Below, piece after piece: positions 1-8,348 of a stretch of DNA of 64,000 bases. Numbering within the stretch: position 1 is the first letter of the stretch; each line of letters opens with the position of its first letter. The stretch is from Tissierella sp032104385 (GTDB taxonomy: Bacteria; Bacillota; Clostridia; Tissierellales; Tissierellaceae): the NCBI RefSeq assembly GCF_032104385.1, contig NZ_DAMCHJ010000005.1, positions 62,001 to 126,000 of the forward strand, given 5' to 3'. The translations under genes were made by a program, and so were the position numbers. Under the pieces are notes generated by a model. The model made no database searches. It was not told the origin of the DNA and was given only the letters and a program-made list of their open reading frames with translations.

Positions 1-2
1 AT

Positions 3-440
3 GTAGCTAAGAATAAATTTGGTGTAGCTGAAGAACTGAGTAGCTTCACATTACCACTTGGGGCTACAATGAATATGAATGGCGGTGTCTGTTTCTATGC
101 AGCAAGTGTTATATTTGTTTCACAGATTTACGGAATAGAGTTATCCTTTACACAGCAGGCAATGACTGTGCTAATGGCAACTTTAGTATCTGTAGGAGCA
201 CCAGGAATTCCAGGTGGTGCCATAGTAATGTCTACTATGTTACTTTCAACAATGGGTCTGCCTTTGGATGTTGTTGGAATGATAGCAGGAATCTTCCGTC
301 TTATTGATATGGGAACAACAACAATGAATGTAACAGGGGATGTTGTTAGTACAATTTGTATAGCACGTGGTGAGAATATGATAGATTACTCAGTATATAA
401 TGACAGTACAGCAAAAACTACTATTGGTGTAAGTAAATAA
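3..440 (+). CDS. Sodium:dicarboxylate symporter, C-terminal part (partial)
   Basis: The reading frame is open from the left edge of the window, so only the last 145 or so codons of the gene are present. The fragment carries the serine/glycine/asparagine-rich core typical of DAACS (GltP/DctA) transporters: a PLGATMNMNG stretch (family form LGATINMDG), then SVGAPGIPGG, and a late NVTGD motif that supplies the substrate-binding Asn and Asp. These integral membrane proteins import glutamate, aspartate or C4-dicarboxylates with sodium or protons. A rho-independent terminator follows, so the gene probably ends its transcript. The substrate cannot be assigned from this part. The family call is firm; only the 5' extent is unknown. 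Confidence 0.85.
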   Translation, partial: VAKNKFGVAEELSSFTLPLGATMNMNGGVCFYAASVIFVSQIYGIELSFTQQAMTVLMATLVSVGAPGIPGGAIVMSTMLLSTMGLPLDVVGMIAGIFRLIDMGTTTMNVTGDVVSTICIARGENMIDYSVYNDSTAKTTIGVSK

Positions 441-502
441 ATATTGTTGAAAAATAGATTTTTTAAAAGAATGGTCTTAATTTTGTTTGATTTACAATAA
501 GA

Positions 503-536
503 AAAATCCCTTTATTTTATAGAGGGATTTCTTTTA
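503..536 (+). terminator. Rho-independent terminator after the symporter gene
   Basis: An eight-base stem (aaatccct paired with agggattt) with an AT loop is followed by a T-rich run. It lies 60 bases after the symporter stop codon. Confidence 0.75.
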
Positions 537-725
537 TTGCTGAAATAATTTTACAGTATGATTTAGGTATATGGAAAAGAAAAAGTTTAAAGTATATATT
601 TGAAAATGATTACCTTGAAGATTATTTAGTATATGGTGTATAATATCCATATGTTTATAAATATAATGTATAGGGTGTGATAACAGATATAATCTAAAAG
701 TTTTAATAATATAGGGGGACTGATT

Positions 726-1574
726 TTGGAAACAATAATTTTAATAATAAAATCAATAATATTAGGTGTTGTAGAAGGATTGACCGAGTTTTTACCAGTT
801 TCTTCAACAGGGCATTTAGTTATATTTCAAAATTTAATAGGTTTTAAAGGAACAAACTCAAGTTATGTTGAAATGTATACATATGTTATACAATTAGGAG
901 CAATATTAGCAGTGGTTATTCTTTATTGGAATAAGATAAAAGAAACCCTTATAAATTTTTTTCCAGAGAAAGTGGGGTATGAAAAGTCTGGTTTTAAATT
1001 TTGGTTTATGATATTTATTGCATGTATTCCTGGAGGAGTTTTTGGAATACTGTTAGATGATTTAGCAGATAAATATTTATTTAATCCTGTAACTATAGCT
1101 ATAACTCTATTTCTTGGTGGTATATGGATGATATATGCTGAGAAGAAATTTAGAAATAGAAGAATTAAAGGCAAAAGTTTAAATGTCACAGCAAAACAAG
1201 CTATTACGATAGGACTATTTCAATGTCTAGCCATAATTCCAGGAATGTCTCGTTCAGCTTCAACTATTATAGGCGGATGGGTAGCAGGGCTTTCCACTGT
1301 TCAGGCTACAGAGTTTTCGTTTTTTTTAGCGATTCCTGTTATGGTAGGAATGAGTTTTTTAAAGATATTAAAGATTGGAGGAATAGCTGTTCTTACAATT
1401 CCAGAACTTATTTCTTTAATCGTAGGATTTGTAGTATCCTTTATAGTAGCTCTATTTGTAATTAATAAGTTTATCTCATATTTAAAGAAAAGACCTATGA
1501 GAATATTTGCAGTCTATAGAATGGTTTTTGCAGTGATCGTATTAATAGCAGGATTTGCAGGAATATTTCACTAA
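726..1574 (+). CDS. uppP: Undecaprenyl-diphosphatase UppP (BacA family)
   Basis: This 282-residue polytopic membrane protein dephosphorylates undecaprenyl pyrophosphate, recycling the lipid carrier for peptidoglycan and other wall polymers. Loss-of-carrier recycling is what bacitracin exploits. The two family signatures are clear: the glutamate-bearing GVVEGLTEFLPVSSTGHL motif near residues 14-31 and the PGMSRSAST motif near residue 175. Length matches the family (about 270-290). The start is TTG with an AGGGGGA ribosome binding site at 713-719. It stands alone between a terminator upstream and prdR downstream, with no link to the prd genes apart from position. Confidence 0.95.
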   Translation: METIILIIKSIILGVVEGLTEFLPVSSTGHLVIFQNLIGFKGTNSSYVEMYTYVIQLGAILAVVILYWNKIKETLINFFPEKVGYEKSGFKFWFMIFIACIPGGVFGILLDDLADKYLFNPVTIAITLFLGGIWMIYAEKKFRNRRIKGKSLNVTAKQAITIGLFQCLAIIPGMSRSASTIIGGWVAGLSTVQATEFSFFLAIPVMVGMSFLKILKIGGIAVLTIPELISLIVGFVVSFIVALFVINKFISYLKKRPMRIFAVYRMVFAVIVLIAGFAGIFH

Positions 1575-1590
1575 AATATATTTGTTTAAT

Positions 1591-1639
1591 TATGGGGATG
1601 GGGTAATTGGTTACTTTATCCCCATAAATTTATGGGGAT
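1591..1639 (+). terminator. Possible terminator or inverted-repeat hairpin after uppP
   Basis: A perfect 22-base palindrome (1618-1639, atccccat ... atggggat) lies just after uppP. A third arm at 1591-1599 can pair with its left half instead. No clear T-run follows, so termination is plausible but not certain. Confidence 0.4.
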
Positions 1640-1710
1640 ATTATACAAAGAAATTTAAATTATGATAATATACTAAATATAGTATAAGAAAATATCAAGT
1701 AGGTGATAAA

Positions 1711-3492
1711 GTGACTGAGCATTATATTGCAGACTTCCAAAGTATTGTTGATATTATGAATGAAGAAATTATATTTATTGAAGAGTCAACATCCATTGAG
1801 ATCACTTTAAGAGAAATGCTTATAAATTCAAAATATGAAGTAGTTATAGTAAAAAGTTATAATGATAAGAATAACTATAATAATACATTGGGAATTATAA
1901 CAATTTCAGATATCGGTAGATTGGCTAGAGAAAAAGTAAATTTAGATGACAAAATTGGGAACTGGATAAATAGTAATATAGTAACTATTAGTATAGAAGA
2001 AAATATAAGAACAGCAAAGATTCTTATGAAAGAAAGTTGTACCGAAAGATTATTAATTTTAAGAGATGAAAATATAGTTGGTATGCTTACACCTTTAGAA
2101 TTATTTAGACATCAGGATCTAAGAAAAGATGAAATAGAGCTTCAATTGAGGCTTATATTAGGCAATCTTCATGAAGCAGTATGTGTTATAAATACCTCTG
2201 GCATAGTTACATTTTGGAATGCCAGTTCTGAAAAACTATATGGTATAAAAACAAAGGAAATAGTAGGTTCTCATATAGAAAAATTTTTTCCCAATGCCTT
2301 ACTTCTTAGAGCTTTAAAGGAAAGAAGGACTTTTGAAAATTTGAAGCATACACCTAAGGATGAATCTGATGTCATAATATCTGCTATACCCCTTATATAT
2401 AAAGGAGAACTAATAGGAGCAGTATCTACTGATAGGGATCTTAATGAAATTACAAATTTATATATGGAATTAGATAGAGAAAAGACAAAGGTAGAAATTC
2501 TAAAGCAGCAAATGAAGGAAATAACCCAGGATAAATATTTCTTTGGTAAGATTATTGGTAAATCTAAGGCATTAATAGATGCTATGACCATAGCTAAACA
2601 AGTAGCTAAAACAGATGCCAGCGTACTTATAACGGGAGAGAGCGGCACTGGGAAGGAAGTATTTTCAAGGGCAATACATCAAGAAAGTGATAGAAAAGGA
2701 GACTTTATTCCAGTAAATTGTAGTGCTATACCTTCAAATCTTTTGGAATCTGAATTATTTGGATATGTGGAAGGTGCTTTTACAGGTGCATATAAAAAAG
2801 GCAGAGCAGGAAAATTTGAATTAGCCAATGGTGGAACCTTATTTTTAGATGAAATTGGTGATATGCCCTTACTTATGCAGGCAAAGCTCCTTAGAGTATT
2901 ACAAGACGGTATAGTTTATCGTGTGGGAAGTGGAAAACCTATAAAGGTAGACGCAAGAATAATTGCTGCAACAAATAAAGATTTATACCAGCTTATGGAA
3001 GAAGGTAAGTTTAGAGAAGACCTTTATTATAGATTAAATGTGGTGTCCATAAGAATACCTCCCCTTCGAGAGAGAAAAGAGGATATACCTGAACTTATAA
3101 ATGATTTTATTACAGAGTTTTCAGAAAAAAACAATAAGAATAATATTCATATATCTCCTGAAGCAATGAAGATATTATCTGATTATCATTGGAAAGGGAA
3201 TATAAGAGAGTTAAAAAACACTATTGAAAGATTAGTGATTCTATCAAAGGACGATATAATTGAGAGTAAGGATATACCTGCAGAGATTATAAGCAGTATG
3301 AATATATCCCCTTTTATAGCCTTGGACATAGATAATTCATTTGATTTAAAGAAGGCAGTAGAAAACTTTGAAAAAAATATAATCATAGATGCCTTAGCCG
3401 CAGTAAAAGGCAACAAGGTTCAAGCAGCAGAATTGTTGAATATAAAAAGATCCACCTTATATTATAAACTGGATTTATATAATTTAAATTAA
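1711..3492 (+). CDS. prdR: PrdR-like sigma-54-dependent activator of proline reductase
   Basis: This 593-residue protein should activate the prd operon with RNA polymerase carrying sigma-54. Domains in order are a CBS pair (about residues 1-135), a PAS domain (about 145-255), an AAA+ domain with Walker A GESGTGKE (about 309-316) and the sigma-54 contact motif GAFTGA (355-360), and a C-terminal Fis-type helix-turn-helix (about 555-593). The start is GTG with an AGGTGA site ten bases upstream. The CBS-PAS-AAA-HTH order and its position directly before prdC match the proline-responsive PrdR of Clostridioides difficile. The region between this gene and prdC holds a sigma-54 promoter and two matching dyads that are likely its binding sites. 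Confidence 0.9.
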   Translation: MTEHYIADFQSIVDIMNEEIIFIEESTSIEITLREMLINSKYEVVIVKSYNDKNNYNNTLGIITISDIGRLAREKVNLDDKIGNWINSNIVTISIEENIRTAKILMKESCTERLLILRDENIVGMLTPLELFRHQDLRKDEIELQLRLILGNLHEAVCVINTSGIVTFWNASSEKLYGIKTKEIVGSHIEKFFPNALLLRALKERRTFENLKHTPKDESDVIISAIPLIYKGELIGAVSTDRDLNEITNLYMELDREKTKVEILKQQMKEITQDKYFFGKIIGKSKALIDAMTIAKQVAKTDASVLITGESGTGKEVFSRAIHQESDRKGDFIPVNCSAIPSNLLESELFGYVEGAFTGAYKKGRAGKFELANGGTLFLDEIGDMPLLMQAKLLRVLQDGIVYRVGSGKPIKVDARIIAATNKDLYQLMEEGKFREDLYYRLNVVSIRIPPLRERKEDIPELINDFITEFSEKNNKNNIHISPEAMKILSDYHWKGNIRELKNTIERLVILSKDDIIESKDIPAEIISSMNISPFIALDIDNSFDLKKAVENFEKNIIIDALAAVKGNKVQAAELLNIKRSTLYYKLDLYNLN

Positions 3493-3521
3493 TATACTAA
3501 AGTAGATAAATTAGCAATATG

Positions 3522-3539
3522 ATGTCAATTAACTGACAT
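3522..3539 (+). promoter_or_regulatory. Candidate PrdR upstream activator site 1
   Basis: The inverted repeat ATGTCA-N6-TGACAT lies 30 bases after the prdR stop codon and about 340 bases upstream of the sigma-54 promoter. The same arms and spacing recur at 3688-3705, which suggests one binding protein for both; PrdR is the obvious candidate. Its role is inferred. Confidence 0.6.
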
Positions 3540-3676
3540 TTTGATACAAAAAACTGACACTAGATTTTGCTGCTATTCTATGGCAATAAAAAATGATAAT
3601 ATTAGTATTAATATGTATAAAATTTGTCAATCACTAAGTTTATATAAAATTTATCTATAGTATATAATAATTTCAC

Positions 3677-3716
3677 AAGCCTAAATCATGTCAGATATCT
3701 GACATGATTTAGGCTT
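3677..3716 (+). promoter_or_regulatory. Perfect 40-base palindrome: prdR terminator containing activator site 2
   Basis: Left and right 20-base arms are exact reverse complements, followed by CTTTTTAC, so as RNA this is a strong rho-independent terminator for prdR. Its core (3688-3705) is ATGTCA-GATATC-TGACAT, the same TGTCA-N6-TGACA dyad as site 1. It lies about 170 bases upstream of the -24 element, a normal distance for an enhancer. One element may therefore serve as both terminator and protein-binding site. Confidence 0.65.
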
Positions 3717-3875
3717 CTTTTTACTTTTAAAGAAAAATATGTATTAAATAAGAAAATAAATTGCAGATTGAATAACCTTTATTTTTATTTACACTATTGT
3801 ATAGATCAGGCTTAGGGCATTAGGACTTATAATAAATAAATTTTATTCAATAAAAACATTGAGACCATAAGATGA

Positions 3876-3891
3876 TGGCATAATAGTTGCA
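3876..3891 (+). promoter_or_regulatory. Sigma-54 (-24/-12) promoter of the prd operon
   Basis: The sequence TGGCAT-N5-TTGCA matches the sigma-54 consensus TGGCAC-N5-TTGCW with the invariant GG and GC exactly ten bases apart. Transcription would start near 3902, about 50 bases before the prdC start codon. It sits downstream of two candidate PrdR sites. Confidence 0.85.
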
Positions 3892-3953
3892 TAATAAATA
3901 TTAGTGAATGATAAATAGATAATTATCAACATTTATTGTTGGGAGGGGAAGGA

Positions 3954-5258
3954 ATGGCATTATATCGAATTCCACTAAAGCAACATGTAGGTGCTCCTTG
4001 TGTGGAAGTTATAAAAATAGGAGATGAAGTATTAAGAGGACAATGTATTGCAGAGCCAAATGGTCTTGGAACTAAAATACATTCTAGTGTAACTGGTAAG
4101 GTTATAAATATAACAGACGAGGTCATGGAAATTGAAGGGGAAATTATAAACAAAGAAGATTATGTAAAGATAAAAAAATGTAAATCCATATCAGAAACTG
4201 CCTATGAAGCAGGTATAGTAGGATCTGGTGGGGCTGGATTTCCAACTTATATAAAGTTAAAATCAGAAATTCCAGATGGAGTTGTAATTGCCAATTGTGT
4301 AGAATGTGAACCTATTTTAAACCATAATATAAAACTTTTAGAAGAAGATCCTGAAATAGTCATAAAAGGATTACGATATGCTATGGAAGCTACAAAGGCT
4401 CCAAAGGGATATATAGCAATAAAGGCAAAAAATCAAGCTGCTGTTTCTTCGCTAAAAAATGCAATTGGTGATGCAAAGGATATTGAAGTAAAAGAGCTTA
4501 GAGATATGTATCCTATGGGTGAGGAAAGGGCAATTATCCATGAGATATTTGGTACATGGCTTACTCCAGAGCAGTTGCCTATTGAGGCTAAATCTGTAGT
4601 TATGAATGGAGAAACCTTAGCAAACCTTACAAGGGCAGTTGAGGATTTAAAACCTGTAATTGATAAAGATATTACAGTAGGTGGAAAGTTAAAAAGTGGT
4701 AAAGAGGCAAATGTTTTTTTTCAAGTACCTATAGGAACTCCTATATCTATACTTATTGATAAATGTGGAGGAATTGATGGAGATTATGGTGAGGTAGTAA
4801 TAGGAGGGCCATATACAGGAAAAGCTGGAGATATTCATAATTCTGTAGTTACAAAAATATCTGGTGGTGCCATAGTAACTATTCCATTGCCAGAATTTAA
4901 AGGACCAATTGGACTTCTTGTATGCGCATGTGGTGCAGATGAAGTTAGACTTAGAGATATAGCTGAAAAAATGAAGTCAGAAGTGGCTGCAGTAACAAAA
5001 TGTAAAAATGCTGTAGAAGTTAGAGGAGTAAATAAATGTTTGACACCAGGAGATTGCCCTGGACAAGTTCAAGGGGTAATGCATCTTAAGAAAAATGGTG
5101 CCAAGAGGATTTTAATATCAAATTGTAGTGATTGTACAAATACGGTAATGTGTTGTGCTCCTAATATGGGAGTACCAGTATACCATCATACAGATCATAT
5201 ATTTAGAACAGTTGATCATGAATTAACAAGAAGACTTCCCATGGAGGAGAAAAAATAA
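3954..5258 (+). CDS. prdC: PrdC, RnfC-like electron-transfer protein of proline reductase
   Basis: This 434-residue soluble protein resembles the RnfC/NuoF-like subunit of Rnf complexes. It is thought to deliver electrons from NADH to D-proline reductase. A glycine-rich flavin/nucleotide region, GIVGSGGAGFPTYIK (about residues 85-100), is followed by ANCVECEP, and the C-terminal third holds a cysteine cluster (CLTPGDCPG, CSDCTNTVMCCAP). The ATG at 3954 is preferred over an upstream TTG because GGGAGGGG at 3941-3948 spaces correctly to it. In some clostridia PrdC is described as a selenoprotein; here the frame has no in-frame UGA and the C-terminal positions are ordinary cysteines. It is the first gene of the operon. 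Confidence 0.88.
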   Translation: MALYRIPLKQHVGAPCVEVIKIGDEVLRGQCIAEPNGLGTKIHSSVTGKVINITDEVMEIEGEIINKEDYVKIKKCKSISETAYEAGIVGSGGAGFPTYIKLKSEIPDGVVIANCVECEPILNHNIKLLEEDPEIVIKGLRYAMEATKAPKGYIAIKAKNQAAVSSLKNAIGDAKDIEVKELRDMYPMGEERAIIHEIFGTWLTPEQLPIEAKSVVMNGETLANLTRAVEDLKPVIDKDITVGGKLKSGKEANVFFQVPIGTPISILIDKCGGIDGDYGEVVIGGPYTGKAGDIHNSVVTKISGGAIVTIPLPEFKGPIGLLVCACGADEVRLRDIAEKMKSEVAAVTKCKNAVEVRGVNKCLTPGDCPGQVQGVMHLKKNGAKRILISNCSDCTNTVMCCAPNMGVPVYHHTDHIFRTVDHELTRRLPMEEKK

Positions 5259-5280
5259 ATTAAATTAAGGAGGCGTGAGT

Positions 5281-7344
5281 ATGTCAATAAGCATTGAAGA
5301 AGCACAAAAATTAAAAAATGAATTTGCTGTAGTGTGCTGTAGAACTGAAGCGGGAACTATAATATCGGCAGATAACTTAGAAGATCCAAATATATTTCCT
5401 GATCTTATAGATTCAGGATTACTTTCAATACCAGAAAATGTTGTTAGAATAGGACAAGTTATTGGATCTAAGATTTTAAAGACCATTGACTCATTAACAC
5501 CTATTACTTCCGATATAGTTGAAGGATTAAAAGAAATGGAATTATCAGGTGAAGATATAAGTAATCATGAATTAACTGAACCAGATAAAAAGGCAGTTTT
5601 CAAAAATAATATGAAAACTGGAGATATAATAGGAGTAGCTGATTTAGAAGCTCCAATGAATTTTGAAAAACTTGAAGATTCACTTCTTATTAAACTTGAT
5701 GAAAGTGTATTAACAAGAGGTGAAGTTATTGGAGCAAAGTTGAAACAAGATGTACCAGCTCTAACACCTGTTACTCCAAATATGTTGGAAGGATTTGATG
5801 TAGAAGAAACTTTAGTATCACCAACTATAAATGAAGTGGCTGGTGGAGTGCTAAAAATAAAAATTGCCGAAGGTAAGGGAATAGATATTGAAGTTCCCTT
5901 AGGAAAATATTTTCCATCATTACCAGTGGTAGAACAGACTGGGAAAAAAGAAATTGCCGAGGAAATAGTTAAAGAGACTCCTAGTAAAGCAGTTAGAAAA
6001 CTTGTTAAAAAGCATTTTCAAATAGATGAAGTTAAATTTGGCTCAGAAACTAAAATTGAAGGAAAGACTCTTTATATTAGAGAGAATATTGGTGAAGATG
6101 CAATAGAGGTAGATGAGTTAGTTAAGAAAATAAAAGTTGAGATCATTACCCCTGATAAATATAATATGTATTCAGAAACCATAATGGATGTCCAACCTAT
6201 TGCTGCAAAGGAAGAAGGAAGCAAATTAGGAACTGGAATAACTAGAGTACTTGATGGTGTAATTATGATAGTAACTGGAACCGATGAGAATGGAGTTCAA
6301 ATTGGTGAATTTGGTTCATCAGAAGGTATTCTTGAAGAAAATATAATGTGGGGAAGACCAGGTGCTCCTGAAAAGGGAGAAATATTTATAAAAACTGAGG
6401 TAACAATTAAAGAACATACTAATATGGAAAGACCTGGGCCTCTTGCAGCTCATAAGGCTACGGATTTTATTACACAAGAAATTAGAGAGGCTTTAAAGAA
6501 ATTAGATGAGTCTTTAGTAGTTTCAGAAGAAGAATTTGTACAACTAAGAAGACCAGGGAAAAAGAAAGTTGTAATAGTTAAGGAAATCATGGGACAAGGA
6601 GCTATGCATGACAATCTAATACTTCCAATGGAACCAGTGGGAGTATTGGGAGCAAAGCCAAATGTTGACCTTGGGAATGTACCAATAGTCTGCTCACCAT
6701 TAGAAATATTAGATGGAGCTATACATGCACTTACTTGTATAGGACCTGCAAGTAAGGAGTGTTCAAGACATTACTGGAGAGAACCTCTTATAATAGAAGC
6801 ACTCCGAGATGAAGATGTAGATTTATGTGGAGTTATACTGGTTGGTAGCCCTCAAATTAATTCTGAAAAATTCTATGTATCTGAAAGAGTGGGAATGACT
6901 GTTGAAGCTATGGATGTAGATGGTGCAGTAGTGACAACTGAAGGATTTGGAAACAACCATATTGACTTTGCCAGTCATATAGAGCAAATAGGTATGAGAG
7001 GAATATCAGTAGTAGGTGCATCTTTCTGTGCAGTACAAGGAGCATTAGTAGTTGGAAATCAATATATGACTCACATGGTAGATTTGAATAAAACAGAAGC
7101 AGGAATTGAAAATGAAATACTTGGATGTAATACTTTAACACAGGATGATGGTCTTAGAATATTGGCTATGCTAAAAGCTGCAATGGCTGGAGAAGAAGTA
7201 TTGGCACCGGAGAGAAGTTGGAATCCAGAAATAAAGGAAAATAATTTACAGTTAATAGAAAAAACCCTTAGGAAGGAAATAAAGAGGCAAGATAATGAAA
7301 CATCACTTCCTATGAGTCAAAAGAGAAAAGAAAAATATAGTTAG
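5281..7344 (+). CDS. prdA: D-proline reductase proprotein PrdA
   Basis: PrdA is made as a proprotein that self-cleaves at a Thr-Cys bond to give two subunits, the new N-terminus becoming a pyruvoyl group that binds D-proline for reductive ring opening to 5-aminovalerate. The predicted cleavage site is in HALTCIGPASKECSRHYW, with Cys486 as the pyruvoyl precursor. At 687 residues it seems longer than the roughly 630-residue form I recall from Stickland clostridia. The N-terminal part contains two related segments (about residues 18-82 and 110-178), each running from an AGTII/TGDII motif to LTPxT...(M/V)EG. The ATG at 5281 is chosen because AAGGAGG at 5268-5274 spaces to it and would overlap an upstream GTG. 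Confidence 0.92.
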   Translation: MSISIEEAQKLKNEFAVVCCRTEAGTIISADNLEDPNIFPDLIDSGLLSIPENVVRIGQVIGSKILKTIDSLTPITSDIVEGLKEMELSGEDISNHELTEPDKKAVFKNNMKTGDIIGVADLEAPMNFEKLEDSLLIKLDESVLTRGEVIGAKLKQDVPALTPVTPNMLEGFDVEETLVSPTINEVAGGVLKIKIAEGKGIDIEVPLGKYFPSLPVVEQTGKKEIAEEIVKETPSKAVRKLVKKHFQIDEVKFGSETKIEGKTLYIRENIGEDAIEVDELVKKIKVEIITPDKYNMYSETIMDVQPIAAKEEGSKLGTGITRVLDGVIMIVTGTDENGVQIGEFGSSEGILEENIMWGRPGAPEKGEIFIKTEVTIKEHTNMERPGPLAAHKATDFITQEIREALKKLDESLVVSEEEFVQLRRPGKKKVVIVKEIMGQGAMHDNLILPMEPVGVLGAKPNVDLGNVPIVCSPLEILDGAIHALTCIGPASKECSRHYWREPLIIEALRDEDVDLCGVILVGSPQINSEKFYVSERVGMTVEAMDVDGAVVTTEGFGNNHIDFASHIEQIGMRGISVVGASFCAVQGALVVGNQYMTHMVDLNKTEAGIENEILGCNTLTQDDGLRILAMLKAAMAGEEVLAPERSWNPEIKENNLQLIEKTLRKEIKRQDNETSLPMSQKRKEKYS

Positions 7345-7359
7345 AATTTAGGTGTAGAT

Positions 7360-7608
7360 ATGAAATATATTGATGAAGTAAGATATTTAGAAGGTATAAT
7401 AGTTGAAATATCTGATGGTGCTGTAGGTATAGATTTTAAAGGCAGAATGGGATTTTTAAAAATTCCAATGAGAATGTTAATTACGGACTACCCATTGGAA
7501 GTAGGGCAAGAAGTTGGTCTTAATATGAGTTATATAGAAGTAATAAGTCCAGTGCCTAATGATAAATATGTCAGCAATTTAGATAAAAAAAGTAATAAGG
7601 AGGTATAG
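7360..7608 (+). CDS. Small conserved-type protein of the prd operon
   Basis: This 82-residue protein lies between prdA and prdB, 15 bases after prdA and 2 bases before prdB, so it is surely co-transcribed. It is mixed alpha/beta in composition, has no cysteines, no signal peptide and no membrane segment, and contains a compact barrel-like pattern (GIIVEISDGAVGIDFKGRMGFLKIPMRML cannot be assigned to a catalytic family). Short proteins of this kind occur in other clostridial proline and glycine reductase loci, where I recall only domain-of-unknown-function names. An accessory or assembly role for the reductase is inferred from position alone. Confidence 0.75.
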   Translation: MKYIDEVRYLEGIIVEISDGAVGIDFKGRMGFLKIPMRMLITDYPLEVGQEVGLNMSYIEVISPVPNDKYVSNLDKKSNKEV

Positions 7609-7610
7609 TA

Positions 7611-8336
7611 ATGACCATGACAGTAGTAAGAGGGTTACAGTCTGAAATATATGTACCAATTACACCACCGCCAGTATGGACTCCTGTAACTAAAGAATTA
7701 AAAGATATGACTGTTGCATTAGTTACAGCAGCTGGTGTTCACGAGAAAAAGGATAAGAGATTTAATCTTGCGGGAGATTTTACATTTAGAGAGGTTAGGG
7801 ATACAACTCCCTCAAGTGAATTGATGGTATCCCATGGTGGTTATGATAACGGAGATGTTAATAAGGATATCAATTGTATGTTTCCAATAGATAGATTACA
7901 CGAACTTGCAAAGGATGGTTTTATAAAATCCATAGCACCTGTACATATTGGGTTTATGGGTGGAGGAGGAAATCAGGAGAAGTTTAAAAATGAAACAGGC
8001 CCTGAGATTGCAAGAATATTGAAAGAAGAAGGAGTAGATGCTGTACTAATGACTGCAGGCTGAGGTACTTGCCACCGCTCTGCCGTGATTGTGCAGAGAG
8101 CAATTGAGGAAGCAGGCATACCAACAATAATAATAGCTGCTCTTCCACCAGTAGTAAGACAAAGTGGTACTCCTAGAGCAGTGGCTCCTTTAGTACCTAT
8201 GGGTGCCAATGCAGGAGCACCTCATAATATAGAAATGCAGTATAATATTTGTAAAGACGCTTTATTAAAGTTAGTAGAAATTGATACAGCTGGTAAAATA
8301 GTTCCACTTCCATATGAATATGTGGCAAAGGTCTAA
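7611..8336 (+). CDS. prdB: D-proline reductase selenoprotein subunit PrdB (Sec151)
   Basis: This is the selenocysteine subunit of D-proline reductase, 241 residues when the in-frame TGA at 8061-8063 is read as selenocysteine. The context is TAG-U-GTCHRSAV, and the Sec position agrees with the Sec of Stickland PrdB proteins (near residue 152). Both halves are in one frame with matching composition and a good GTCHR continuation, so this is recoding and not a nonsense mutation. A hairpin suitable as a bacterial SECIS lies at 8078-8098. The selenol, with the PrdA pyruvoyl group, performs the C-N bond cleavage of D-proline. The start follows AAGGAGG at 7598-7604. Confidence 0.95.
8078..8098 (+). 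promoter_or_regulatory. Candidate SECIS hairpin of prdB
   Basis: A six-base-pair stem CTCTGC/GCAGAG encloses a nine-base loop (8084-8092). The loop starts 23 bases after the U of the UGA, the same distance seen for the other two selenoprotein genes here (21 and 23). GC content of the stem stands out from the AT-rich surroundings. Confidence 0.65.
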
Positions 8337-8348
8337 AGGAGGTAAATA

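Noticed and set aside
3555..3570. Possible sigma-54 promoter TGACAC-N6-TTGC
   Set aside because: It has GA in place of the invariant GG and the spacing is one base too long; the match at 3876-3891 is far better.
8061..8063. Stop codon splitting prdB into two genes
   Set aside because: The context TAG-U-GTCHR matches the PrdB selenocysteine site and a hairpin follows; recoding explains it.
7973..8209. Open frame on the minus strand across the prdB UGA
   Set aside because: It is antisense to a well-supported selenoprotein, with no ribosome binding site or family match.
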